Of a stretch of 64,000 nt of DNA, positions 33,600 to 45,700 are shown in pieces; within the stretch, counting starts at the first letter, position 1; every line of letters begins with the position of its first letter. The position numbers and the translations under genes were made by a program. The stretch is from positions 2,810,696 through 2,874,695 of the forward strand of contig JACAXG010000093.1 of assembly GCA_018881555.1 (NCBI GenBank), written 5' to 3'. Source of the stretch: Amblyornis subalaris (lineage: Eukaryota > Chordata > Aves > Passeriformes > Ptilonorhynchidae). The notes under the pieces were generated by a model, which ran no database searches, had not been told where the DNA came from, and saw only the letters and a program-made list of their open reading frames with translations.

Positions 33600-35880
33600 T
33601 GGCAGTACAGTTGAGGGTTCATTGTGATCGACAACTTTACATTACTCTGGAAACACACATTACTACAAAAATTTTAATGAAGAGGAGCTTTAGAAGGACA
33701 AGCAAGATTGTACATATTTTTAGAAATACCTCAATGAGGAGAACAGAGGTAGGGATTGTGCTTGCGTTATTTGATACCGGTTGACCCTCATCTTGATACA
33801 AAAGCTCCTTCAGCTTCTGAGTCAGTGGCAGGGCTGTACCCCAGGCAGCTGACAGCACCTGTATTGATACAAGGGCAGAATGGAACTGGATCCTCGAGGG
33901 ATTAGCACAGCAGGGAGCCAAACCCGTGTGTGTTCGGGTAAGAGGGAAACATTTCTGAAAGGTTTCAGGGCTGGGAAGGAAGGTGACCAGCCACTGGAGA
34001 AACTAGATTGAAAAAGAAGCTGCACATTAGATTGCTGTGCAAAGTAACTGTCCTGTTTGGTTATAACACAGCAGGTGTAGTAGTGGAGGTTTGAGTTTGA
34101 GGCGGGCTGGATCTGAGAAGAACTCATGATTTTATAGTTACATGTCCCCAGGGAAGAGAATTCCGACCCAATTCTCCAAGCACTCTGCTCCCAGAATATT
34201 CACTGATGTTGGGATGTGGCAGGCAATAGAGTCAGACCTCCAAATGATATGTTTTCCTCTTCTGGATCATTTCCATTAATATCAATAAAATAATAAGCCA
34301 AACTGTGTGTCTTAAAATATCCTACAAATAAGCTTGTTGCTATGCAAAATAATGTTGACTAAAAAGAAATTAATCATAAGTTTATGATTATGAGATAATT
34401 TCCTTTATTTACAAGATAAATGGAAAAATAAACCCTTGACCCTTAGAATTCCCTGCATTGTAAGAGCTGCCTTGAACTGAGCTCAGTTTAGAAATGACAT
34501 TTCTGCCTTTCGGTGAACAAATACATCTTTTGGTATCAGCATGGCTGATGGCCTTTTTGTGTGCCATCAAAATAGATGGGATTAGATTCCCTAAACATGA
34601 AGCAATTTTATTAGCACATGTTGAAATAATAACTCATTTTTTTAATGAAGTTCTCCCTATTAGAGTTCTTGGGGTGCTGCACAATACATCAAAATCTGAA
34701 ACATCAATGAACAATGTAAAACTAATGAAAAAGCCAAGTAACATAGTGCTATTAAAAAGAATTGTTTTTTCTCAAAGTAAAGACAGCCTGCCTGACAGCT
34801 CCAGAGTCAGAATTTCCAGAGCTTTAGCCAACAATTCCATCCCCAAACTGATTCAGAACTGAAGTGTGTGCCAATCACATGGTGAATGAAGTGCCCCATG
34901 CTGTTTGGCAAACTCCAAAGGGCAATCTTGGAGCTCCATCAGAAGGAAGGAACACATTCTTGCTCCATTAGTAATGTTTATCTGTGGTTTAGCATTACAA
35001 CTGGATGTGGTGAAATAAATTGCTGTAGTTTGTTATGCCTTAAAACACCAATAGAAACATTCCAGATTTCTTTTTTTCCCCTATTTTTTTACCTTCTTCA
35101 CATTTTGGTTAAAATGTGGATTAATACCTATTTTTAACAATATTGTAATAGAGATTCCAGAGGAGAAGTTGAAGAGATCATGAAACCCTTATAAACTGAA
35201 ATGCACTGTGCTGGGTTGTACAAAACAGGTGATTCCCACATTTCTCATGCTCTGCNAGTGTTTCTTGGGTAAATAACAAGAGACACAATACACTGAATCT
35301 GGACATGAATAATGAATTCCCCAGANAAATTCCAAAAGTCATAGCTTCGTGTACTTTGGATAGAAACCATCAGTTGGTTTAATCTTGTGATGATAATGTC
35401 TCTGAGAAGAAGGTCCTATTGAGTTGAAACATTCTTGACCATGGCTTTTTTTTTGCTTCTTGGGGAATGGAAGAGATGAAAGTAAGGCTGGTAATTGCCC
35501 TAAAATTTTCTGGTCAGTGCAGGAAAGTGCTCCTGGCTGGGAGTGAATTGAGATCAGATGGGCATAGGTAGGCTCNGCACAGTGAGCATACTGTGGATTA
35601 AATCAGCCTAAGTGTTGTATGTGGTGCTGAGAAAGATGGACCTTTTTNGTGCTTTGTTTTATTAAAAAAATCAAAACACCCTCTTTACAGAAACAATAGA
35701 CTTTGTCCTATAATCCTTTCCCAGGAGTATTGTTGCCCTGTTTTTTCTCCTGAGCCTGCATCAATTTAGGGNCTGTCTATACAACATTCTTAGGAAATGC
35801 CTTTTGTGTTAATTTAAAAGCGTTTTAGTGTATCAATTAAATTCACAGAACCCAAACAAAATCGATTAAAAAAACTTAAA
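33600..35880. other. Gene-free interval downstream of TEX36
   Basis: AT-rich sequence with no recognised exon or repeat. The stretch 34250-34450 is rich in TAAT and AATAAA-like words. The frames at 34494-34862 and 33822-34127 have no known domain and no splice or homology support. Confidence 0.5.
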
Positions 35881-35882
35881 CC

Positions 35883-36067
35883 AGAGGGCTGAACAGGCTC
35901 CCCAGGGAATGGTCACAGGCNCAAGGTTGCCAGAGCTCCNGGAGCATTNGGACAACACTCTCAGGCACAGGGTGGGATTGCTGGGGTGTCTGTGCAGGGC
36001 CAGGAGTTGGACTCCACGACCCTTGTGGGTCCCATCCAGCTCAGGATATTCTGTGATTCCATGATTA
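35883..36067 (+). mobile_element. CR1 LINE 3' end
   Basis: Sense CR1 of a diverged type: aacaggctccccagggaatg, gttgccagagctcc, gccaggagttggactccacg, acccttgtgggtcccatcc and a gatattctgtgattccatga terminus. Confidence 0.88.
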
Positions 36068-36069
36068 AT

Positions 36070-37060
36070 AGAGCNGAGCTGAAGAGTAGCAACTCTGCCA
36101 CTTAAGTTTCCATGCCCTGGCTGAAGCCAGCTTGGTTCTCAGGTGGCTGGTGCAGCTGCACTGGGAACAGTGTTGTGCCTGTGTCTGCATGGTTGTGTCC
36201 ACTTGTTTAACGTGTGTTTGTTTTTTNTCCTCTTGCCTGCTCTGGCTGCTGATAACAAGACCTGAGGACATGATCTCCCTCAAAGCTGCTGTCGCTGAGA
36301 CTGTGACACCCTCGGTAAGTTGGATGTCACCTTTTTTAGCTGTGTCATCTGTGTTGTGACCAATGAAATGCTGTTTATAGTCATTAGAGACCCTGATGTT
36401 GTATGATAGCAGATTGGGTTTGGTACAATAGCAGCAAAGATGTAAATTTTGTCTTTTGTTTACTTGGTGTCTAAAGACTTAAAGAGATCCCTCAAGCTGG
36501 GACTGTGGGGAGCCCTGGAAGGGGGAGTNCTGCTGCTCATGGAGCTGCTAATTCAGTGGGGATGCAGCAGTTTGACTTCCAAGTCATCTGCTGTTAATCT
36601 AATCNCTGTGTTCATAATCAAATCACTCCATGTAGCTGAAATGTTGTTCCTCAGCATGTACTCTCAAGGTTAGTCAGAGTGAAGTAACTTGCTGTAGATG
36701 TGGCACTGGTGATGAACCCTTTTCCTTCCCTGGGCTGCAGTTACCCAGTGGCAATTCTGTCCCAGCTCTGTCTAAACCCAAGGCCGATGCTCATTTATTT
36801 ACAGAGATATAGTTCATGTGTGTGGATAATATTAAGCTTCTATAAATGCTCTTATGCTGGTTTAACATTCCCCTAACTGAGGAAAATATTGGTATAACTG
36901 TGGTNGTGCTGAAACAAAAGTACTGCTGAAACAAAAGGGCTGTATCTGATGGAAATGTGTATGTTTATACACTGGCCATGCTGGTTGGCAAGAAATGACA
37001 TTTCTGAAATTAAGTGGAAACTTTGGATTAGGCATCTCTATCTTTAAGCCACAGTACACA
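36070..37060. other. Gene-free interval
   Basis: No exon, repeat or RNA gene recognised, although a good GTAAGT-type donor lies at 36315 after an open frame. Confidence 0.45.
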
Positions 37061-37062
37061 AA

Positions 37063-37145
37063 CATCATCATCATCATCATTATTATTACTANTACTACTA
37101 CTATTACTACTACTACTACTACTACTACTACTNCTNCTACTATTC
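37063..37145. repeat. Compound trinucleotide microsatellite
   Basis: CAT repeated six times, then TAT/TAC units in a long run (mainly TAC), interrupted by three N bases. About 83 bases. Confidence 0.92.
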
Positions 37146-37149
37146 TTTA

Positions 37150-39690
37150 ACACTCCCCTGCTGCTGCTCATTGTCTAATGAGCACTAGATGGCAAAGACA
37201 GAGACCCATTCCACTCTGAAGTGGGAAAGAACTNCATAGAGCTGCCTCATCCCGAATTTCTTGGTTTATGCCTGCCTCCCAAACAAAGTAATAAAATAAC
37301 GAGCTGTTAAAACATTATCTCTGGAGTATCTAAGGAAAGGGAAGTCTGTTCACAGGGAAGCAATCCTAACTGACCTTAAATTGGATGTCTAGCAATAGTG
37401 GGTGTGAGTGAACCGATAAANCACCCAGTTTATGATTTGGACAGGNAGCTGCTTTTATGAAAAGCATGTTATCTCTTGTCTGATCAAGCTTGTTATACTT
37501 CAGTATATTCACCTGAAAGCAAAATATTTCAAATTACCATTTTAAAATGTGGTGTACAGAAAAAAATGTAGTTTGAAATAGGTAAGTTNAATTCAAACAG
37601 AAGCAAAGAAGTGCTTGAAGGAAACCTCTGTGGCCTGTTCTGCAGCAAGGACTGGAACTCAGGAATTCNGGAATGCCTGCTCACAGGTGAGTGCCCAGCC
37701 CACTGATCCAGGGAAAACCCTGTGCTCTCTCACAAGAGCAGTGTTTAACTATTGCAAACAAAATGCAGCAGCTCTGGCAGACAGGGTAGAGGGTGGTGGT
37801 TTTTCAGGTTGCCTGAACCAGTTCAGAACATCAGAAGAATCTTAGGAATACCTTTTCTTTTTTAATTCCTTGCTGTGGGATGTGTAGAAATAGTGGTCAT
37901 AAAGCACTGCTCTAATAGCAATGAGTATATATTTTTGTGATCCTTTTTGATATTCTGTGGAATGAGAGACAACTTTTTTAACTCAAACCATGCTATTTCT
38001 GAAATGAAACTAAATTTAAAATTAAGATCTCCTCTCCCCNTCTCACCTTCCCACTCCCAAAACTGAAGGTTGTGTTCAGATTGGCCAGTGTATTCCCATA
38101 CCTACAAATGGCAATTTGCTGACTGTGCAAACAGAGCAGCACAAGTATCAAGTCCTGTGCTCAGATGTAAACTCCTGTGGGCTCAGGNTCTACAATACTA
38201 ACCAGACACTCATGCCTCAAATGGCATTTTAGGCATGCAGTAATGACCCTAAGTGACAGACCTCCTCATCTTATTGCTTAATTAATCAATGGCCCAGTGG
38301 CACATTGGCAGTGCTTTTTTTCAAGCTGTGCCTCCCCTCGCAGGGTAATCAGATGCTATATGGCTCTGCCTACTTATGGGAAAGCCAAACCCAATAAATA
38401 AAGTTTAATTTCCTGATTCCCCTGGGATACAGTGGTTCTTTTTAACAATGCTTCTTCAGTTGAGTTGAAATTAAAAACCAGCATGATCAACATATTGCGT
38501 AATATTTCATGGACTGAGTTAAGCACCAGGTTTAAAGACATAAAAAGAAATAAAAAGGGCTGGAGGAGAAGACCGTTGATNCAGAAGCACAACATTTTCC
38601 ATCAAAAATGCCTAACCCTGTCTTTGTTATGGTGTCAAACTCCACACTCCCAGATTTTAAGCATTGCTGTGGAGGTTTTCGTTGCATATGGGATGTTCAT
38701 TTTCATTCTGAATTAAACGTGCTATCATTTGGACTGGAATTAACATTTCATCTTCATACTATTTTGTGACATGCAGTACAGGTTGGTTCCATGGGAGGGC
38801 ACATGTGTTGAATGGCTTGATTTTGCTATGTGTTATATTAGTGTAAAAGCTACAGTTGGGAGTTGAATTATCAGATTTATACTGACACCAGTCAGCTCTC
38901 AAATTGTGTCAGAGAAATGCAACAACTTGATTCCAACACAAATGGAAATATGTCTCATGAGTTTTGATGATTACGAAGTTCAAGGTTTTTTCAATACTCA
39001 TTTATTTTGTCTTTGAGAGCCTATCATCTGATTACAATTACTTATTTAATCATTGACAGTATCAAATTCACAAAATTAGTTCTTTGATTTACTACTTGGA
39101 TTTAAACCAACTTTTTATTTCTCTAGCATCAAGTTTTCAATATGTGCTAATTTATGCTACAGTTTTCTTTATGCTTCAAGCTAAATTCAGGCTTAAATAT
39201 GAAGCAGCTTTAGCCTCTGGGTTAAATAATTCCCTACAAAATTTGAAATTTGGGTCCATATTTGCCTTTTCAAGCGATTGGAAAAACGAGTGAAACTTGT
39301 TTTGTTGGAGGCAGAAATGTGTGTGTGCTCCCATGGCTTAGATGACCCCTCCTTNCAGAGCAAACGGGAGGGACCCTGTGACAGCACTTCCTATGCCCTG
39401 AGCTCCCCAGTGATGGAGGGTTGTATCCAGGAAATAGTGGGGATCTCCCCAGTCTGTCCATCTGGCTCTGTTATTCCTGACCCCTCAGTACCTCCAAAGG
39501 GGGAACCCTGTGGAGCTGTGAAGCAGAGGCCACCCTGCAGCCTGGGAGTGCTGCATTCCTGGGATGGCTGTTCAGCAAAGGCTTTCAGTGGGCAATACCA
39601 TTTCTTCTGAAAGTGGANAAAAATTCCCAGCAGCTGGAGCTGGAAGAGCAAGGTGAACGTTTCATCTATTTCATGTAACAAAGTCCCTGA
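37150..39690. other. Gene-free interval
   Basis: No supported gene. Around 38230-38340 the words taatgaccctaagtgaca and cttattgcttaattaatc resemble conserved non-coding sequence, but nothing proves it. The ORF at 39278-39610 is unsupported. Confidence 0.45.
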
Positions 39691-39691
39691 A

Positions 39692-39742
39692 GTAGAAGGG
39701 CGCCTTCTACTTAATAAGCCCTTAATAAGAGGGCTTATTAAG
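39692..39742. repeat. Two adjacent hairpins (perfect inverted repeats)
   Basis: Hairpin 1: arms gtagaagg and ccttctac (8 bp) with a 3-base loop at 39692-39710. Hairpin 2: arms cttaataagccc and gggcttattaag (12 bp) with a 9-base loop at 39710-39742. They share one base. Confidence 0.85.
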
Positions 39743-40001
39743 CAGGGAAGACATTAATAGCCCAAATTTCCAAGAGAAATCCAGTCCTTCAGCTGCAGGA
39801 ATGACAGTGTGGCAGCCTGACCTTTTCTTGCTGTTCACCTGATCCCTCATCTTCTCCCTGAGCCTGGCTGGGTCTCTCTCCAAAGACACAGGAGCACCTG
39901 TAGAAGGGGTTCAACCAGATTTCCTGCAGCATGAAGCAGCTCTAAACTGCTGTGGAAGCAAATATCCTTAGTCAGTGGAGGATAATGGGAAGGCTGGTGC
40001 T

Positions 40002-40177
40002 GTTGGTGTTCTGTTGGTGTTCCGTTGGTGCTCCGTTGGTGTTCCGTTGGTGTTCTGTTGGTGCTCCGTTGGTGCTCCGTTGGTGTTCCGTTGGTGTTCT
40101 GTTGGTGCTCCGTTGGTGCTCCGTTGGTGCTCCGTTGGTGTTCTGTTGGTGTTCCATTGGTGTTCTGTTGGTGTTCT
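40002..40177. repeat. 11-bp minisatellite, 16 copies
   Basis: Sixteen uninterrupted 11-bp units from 40002 to 40177. Three main variants: A gttggtgttct, B gttggtgttcc, C gttggtgctcc. The order is A B C B A C C B A C C C A B A' A, where A' starts with att. Strong strand bias (almost no A on the plus strand). Because 11 is not a multiple of 3, all three frames on each strand read the same kind of 11-residue repeat and stay open. Confidence 0.97.
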
Positions 40178-40189
40178 GTTGTCCCCAGC

Positions 40190-41180
40190 CCCCACAACCC
40201 ACAGAAGGCAAAGAAACCTCACTGTCCTTTAAAAAGAAGTTGTCACAGGGGCTGTTGGCGGATGAGTCAGCCCTTGGTTGCAGATGTGGGCATGTTTGTT
40301 CCATATCCTTCTACAACACAGCTTTGGACTATCAAGTTGTCAAAAAAAAAGTTTGGGAATTCTAGCTTAAGGAGAAATATCTTCCTCACCTCCACTCCCT
40401 CCCTTGTTCTNAGGTTGCTCTTATGTTCAAACTCTCTAGATTCTGATCTTGCTGCCAAAGTAGATATCAGAAGCCAATATGGCAGCTGTCATACAGGCAA
40501 AGATCCTGCTGAGATTCGTGTGATAATTCATGTGTCAGANCACAGGCCAACTGATAATATTATTTATCTTGATGTGCAGATGTCTGGTTGGATAAATTCA
40601 GAATCTTTTCAGTCCACTGCCCAGTGTACGGTCTAAATGCTGGTAACTAAGACAGGAATAGAATCTGTCACAACTCTTGATGTCCTCAGGACACGACACA
40701 TTGGGAGTCTGTCCTCACGTTTTCCTTGCACTCTGATAATGAGTATCTGCAGCTGCTTTGTCTGATGAAAACCTCTCTCCCTCTTTCTGAACTGGAGGCA
40801 AACGTGCCAACATTGCTTTTCCAGAGATGCAAAAACTTTTCCAGCCAGCTCTGGATTGCTAGTTCTTCCTCATTTCTCCCCACTCCCCTTGAACTTCCCC
40901 AGCAGGATTTTTGCAATCCGTTTCTAGAAATATTGTATTCACTCTGACACAAAACAATATCTTGGGCTGTGATAATAAATTAGGCGCAGTGGGAATTGAA
41001 GCTTGTTCTTTTGTCCAAGGTGATATAATGGGAGTCATTCATAATGAAGAAAAAAGTAATTGTTATGCAGCATTTTTGTATTAAACATGCCTCCCCAAAT
41101 TATCCAGAGTATAAAGGAGAATGTTTGGAGAGCTTTGTTACAACCATGCTTGAGCAAAATGCATGTGAATGTGCTCTTAT
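40190..41180. other. Gene-free interval
   Basis: No exon or repeat recognised. Open frames entering this stretch from the minisatellite have no independent support. Confidence 0.45.
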
Positions 41181-41189
41181 TTGCATAAA

Positions 41190-41345
41190 TAGGATTTCTT
41201 AAAACACAAACCATTCGTATTGCGCTGAGCTCCCTCAAGCCCCGCTACCTTACAAGACGGATCATAGTTTTATCATTAATCAAAACAAAGCCAAAATCAA
41301 TAAACATGCATAATCAGGACTCTCTGATTCCAGTATGCAAATACA
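41190..41345. promoter_or_regulatory. Candidate conserved non-coding element (enhancer-like)
   Basis: A cluster of known transcription-factor-type words in about 70 bases: ATTAATCA (41275-41282, homeodomain), AACAAAG (41284-41290, SOX/TCF), ATAAACA (41300-41306, forkhead) and a perfect ATGCAAAT octamer (41335-41342, POU). No repeat similarity. Conservation cannot be tested here. Confidence 0.4.
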
Positions 41346-42344
41346 CTACATATTGATGAAATGTTTCTGAATCTAAAATAGTTTNACTCTCTTTTTTCCT
41401 CTCAGAAGTCCCTGAGCCTTTTAATTTTAATATTTTATGCACCGCAATGCAAACAGTGTAAGAATGAGTTTGTGTATCAGAGATAACAAGTTAAAAGATA
41501 AATGTTGGATGAATCTCCTAATAGTTTTTGCTTGCTCTGCTGACTTTAAAGGCAGTTTATGCTTCCGAAAGGCTGGTAATTACTTGACCTTTAAAGTCCC
41601 AATCCTGCCAAAGCAGTTGCTCTGCCGTGCACTTTCCAGCCGGTACCGGAGCACGGGCAGTCGGGGCCTGGGCCCTGTGCCAAGGCTGTTTGTTAATTAG
41701 TGAAAATCATTTGTTCCTTATGTTTAGGGTGATGGAAGGGTTACCTTGCAGGGGGACAGAAATTATTTCAGTCAGGACAAGTTTGTGTCCTTGGTGTGTG
41801 GCTGAGGTGGTGATGAGCACCTGCAGCTCCANGGATTCTGACAGCGGTCAGAGCTCAGCTCCTCTCACATGCTGCAGATCATGCAAATAATTCCTGATAC
41901 ATATTTAGTGCTACCTCCTGTAGTTAATTCCTTATCAAGCATGCATACATTATGATACAAGGCACAATATCATTTGAAGATGTATCCAAAGGTAAACCTT
42001 CCACCAAGAGTGTCAGTAATTTCATACGTTTCAGGAGCGTTGCACTGCTACAGTGAAGAACCTCTATCACTGCATGGCTGAAATTAATGCTGCAAATTCC
42101 TTTAATCTGAATCACAAATTTCTAACAAGTGAGCNGTGATGAGCTGAATCTTATCAGCAACTACACTTATCTCATTCAGAAGCTGTGCATATCCATAGCA
42201 GGTACAAAACAGAGCCAAGAAATGGGCACATCAACCACCAAAGGATTAAAATAAAACAAAATTCTGTGAAGGCCATAGTTAAAGGAAAAGAAGGATGAAA
42301 AAGATCAGCGTTAGAAAAGCCAGGCTGCAATTAAGTTGAAAAAG

Positions 42345-42660
42345 TTCCTTGTTTGCTAGTCAAATAATAAGCCATGTCAGAGCTCTAGAATTGGCTATTC
42401 CAGCGTAATTGCATCTCTTGTGTATCTGTGGGACTCTGCTAACCACAGGCACGATCCTCTCGTGAGAGTCATCCCCTCCGAGCTGATTTATCAGCCCTGG
42501 GAAAAGTTTAAAGGTGTGATGTTTATTTTATATCATCATAAACTAAATGTGGCAGCCATCANAGATTAGGAAACCCCGTTTCAAACTGTGAGTCTTTTAG
42601 GCTGATTAATTTGCCGTGGATGGGTTTCACAGTGGGTCTGTCTGTTTGCCAAGTCACGCT
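42345..42660. promoter_or_regulatory. Candidate conserved non-coding element
   Basis: Complex non-repeat sequence with mixed-composition words such as ctattccagcgtaattgca, gagctgatttatcagccc and aggctgattaatttgccg. It has the look of a conserved regulatory block. Weak evidence. Confidence 0.3.
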
Positions 42661-42707
42661 TGTTTACGTTTGCTCAGTGCTTGTTTCAACCACCATGGAG
42701 TGTCTAA

Positions 42708-42722
42708 ATAAATAAATAAATT
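42708..42722. repeat. Short AAAT repeat
   Basis: Three to four copies of aaat. Confidence 0.6.
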
Positions 42723-42724
42723 TC

Positions 42725-45700
42725 CATAGGTAGGAATAGGTGCTCACCTGAAGAGAAATGGTAGATCCTGTGTGTAAGGTGCACTGCTTAGTTATAAAAG
42801 CAGCCCCAGCAAAGTCAACGGTGTCGTGTGTGTGTATACCATAGATATAGACAAATGTATAAGGTGAGGGGTGCAGTGAACTCCTNAAAGTCAGTTGCTT
42901 CTTGATTTTCATTTGCTATGCAGATGATTTACAGAAAACTTTTGCTTTTTTGATCGATTCTTCGGTGATCCAATCTGAAATCGTTCTTTTAAAAGTAGGA
43001 GAGTTTTAAGTTTCGTGGCAAATACTTGCACTAAGGTACTTGTCAAAAGGAAGAGTCAAGGTTACTGCAGAAGTGGGTTGATGATAAGAGGAACTGATCT
43101 CAGCATCTCCCTCACTGCTCAGTTTTCCAAACCAGCAAAAGGAGTGGGAACTGTTTGTCTTTGTTTCAAGCTGTGCTTACACAGTCTGAGGCAGAATTTA
43201 GCCTCTAACCTTTTATTTGCAGGTTTTGGTAGTTGTAGTGCATTGCTGCTGGACTATCACAATCTTACGGTGGCTGTGGCTGCTTTGTTACTGCACTGCA
43301 TCCATGAGATGTAATATTGAGTTTTCTACCTATGCTGCTTGATGATTTTAGCTGTAACTTGTCATTTTGGCAGGTCTAAGGCTAGTGAGTAACTGTTATA
43401 ACCTGGTGTATCAAAACAAGTTCTACATTAAATCTTTTTGTATTCAGTTATTTTCAGAAAGGAGAAAGGAAAATCCATCAGCCAAACCAGGAGAAACAAA
43501 CTATGAAGTCTCTGATTTTGGCAAGGGTGGTAAAGGATAACACAACTGAGGCCATTTCCTTATTGCTTGTGGAAGGTATTCAAATAAATAAGAAACTAGA
43601 CAGAATGAGAGTAGTGATGCGAGGGATTAATATTTTTAGAGCTCTTGGGTTTCTCTGGCTCAAACTTTGTGCAGAAGGGTGGAGTGTTTACATTAACCAC
43701 CAGCATCCACCTCTAGGGTGGCAGCCTGGCACTTCATCTCCGTGGGGGGAAAATGACCTGGTGATCCTGCAGGAACACTGAAGAGGGTAGGAAGCTGGGG
43801 GTGAAGGACAGCATGATCTCCTCCTNCAGGTCTGAGGGCTGTAGGTGTAACATCAGTGTGTACTGCAACTCCAAGGCGCGATGCTCCTTGGGTTATAAAT
43901 CTCTGGTTCCATGGACTGCCNTTTGCATTTAGAGCCTTGCACGTTTTGTGTTTTCAAAATATTTTTCACATGAGACTTGTGAAGTGCATTGAAGAAAACA
44001 AATGGACCTCTCTCCACCCACGGGGTATAATTGACTGCCTGGCACAGTTAGGACTGGAACTGAAGAAACCCCCTCGCCTTGATCTCCTTACCCTGCTCTA
44101 AACGTTTTCATGACCTTTTTTGGAGAAGTCTCGCAAAAGTAATATCAAACAGGGGACTTTTTTCCCATGTTCTCCTCTGTTTTGTTGCACAGTGTGGTCT
44201 GTTTTAAATAAGCTCTACAGTGCAGTCATTTAAGGGAATGAAGATATTTCATAGCACGCTTAGATTTGCATTTGAATATAGGCCACCCTGCTGTTTGATT
44301 AAACTGGAGTTTAAGAAAACTATAAGAATCGAGGTTCATGTGCAGTGCACTACTTCACACTCGGATTGCAAAGGTTGTTGAAGGAAAAAAAAATGATAAT
44401 ATCCTTGGAAGTACATGACTAATGAGAATATATATAGCACTTCTGAGACAGCTCAAATATATAATTATTGTGAGGATTTCACAGACACATAAATATAATG
44501 ATCTTCAGCTAAGTAAATTGCTACCTACCAATGAAATAAATATGGTCCCTTCAGAATTTGAAATAATTCAGTGCTGTAGGTGGTGGGAAATGATTCACCT
44601 TAGCTGTTATCTCTGGAACAGTAATATAGAAATATATCTGCCAGTACTGTTACATTTACATTGTTCTTCATATCCTGTGGAGTTTGTCACAAGATCTGCA
44701 GTCCCTGCTGGTTTCCACCCCCTTATTTTGATAAGGCTCCTCACAGCATGGCTCAGCCATGGGTTGGAGCAGCTAATATTGTTTACCACAGTAGGCATCC
44801 CAGCCATAATATTTTTCCAAGAAACACTGATGTGTTTAAAGGTCAGGTTGATACTGATTTGACTGCTAAACATGAATTCATTTTTCTGGGAGTAAAAGGG
44901 TGTACATGCCTTGGGATAAAGGTTAAACTGTTGTTTATGCACTCGATAGGTGGAAAACACAAGGCTTTAATACACAAATCATAATAGCCTNGTCGGTCAG
45001 TCAGGGAGATGTGGTGCTTTACATGGAAATGGAAGCTTGGAATCCACAGGCTTTTCTGACTATTGCTGTGGAAAAAATCTCACTGATAACTTCAGTGCTT
45101 GCCTGGAAGTCGCAATGAGTTTAAACTCTTTTCTGGGCACTGCAGGCCAGAACTCATCCAAGTCTTTTGGCAACACTGATAAAATTGATTTTTGCTATCC
45201 CTGACGAGGTGTCAGAGACTGGATCCTCCTGCTTCATCANGGGGAGTGAAAGGAAGGCAGGTGGGAGAGATGGGCAGCCCTACACATTTGGATCTGCTGG
45301 ATTTGCCATCTTTGGCCGAGTGGGGGTGATGTGGTGGTGTCTGCTCTCCTCTTGTAGCTGCCCCCNCTCCTTCAGGTGCCTCTTTCCATGGCAGTGAAGT
45401 CCTGGTTGGGAAGGCTGGCTTAGCCTCAGACAAGTCTAGCACGCAGCTGACATAAACATCTGGATTTTAGGGAAGATGTGATGCATTCCGAGAGCTTTGC
45501 CTGTGCTGGCTGGGCTCCCCAGGAAGGCAAACCTTAGCCAGGACATGCTCAGCTCCTAATTTCCTAGAGGTGACATCAGATGGAAGCACGAGCGCTCGGA
45601 GCTGAGCCGTGCTCTGCCTGCAGAGCCCTCTGCGCTCCAGCTGTGGTGTCTCCGGGCCAGCTGAGGGGGCTGGAACATCCCAGAGCTGAGAGGAGCTCGG

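Noticed and set aside
36132..36359. Possible exon ending at a GTAAGT-type donor (36315)
   Set aside because: A good donor alone is common by chance; no homology, no partner exon and an internal N.
40025..40636. 203-codon ORF with a Cys/Trp/Leu/Val repeat, plus five similar ORFs on both strands
   Set aside because: All come from the 11-bp minisatellite, which has no stop in any frame.
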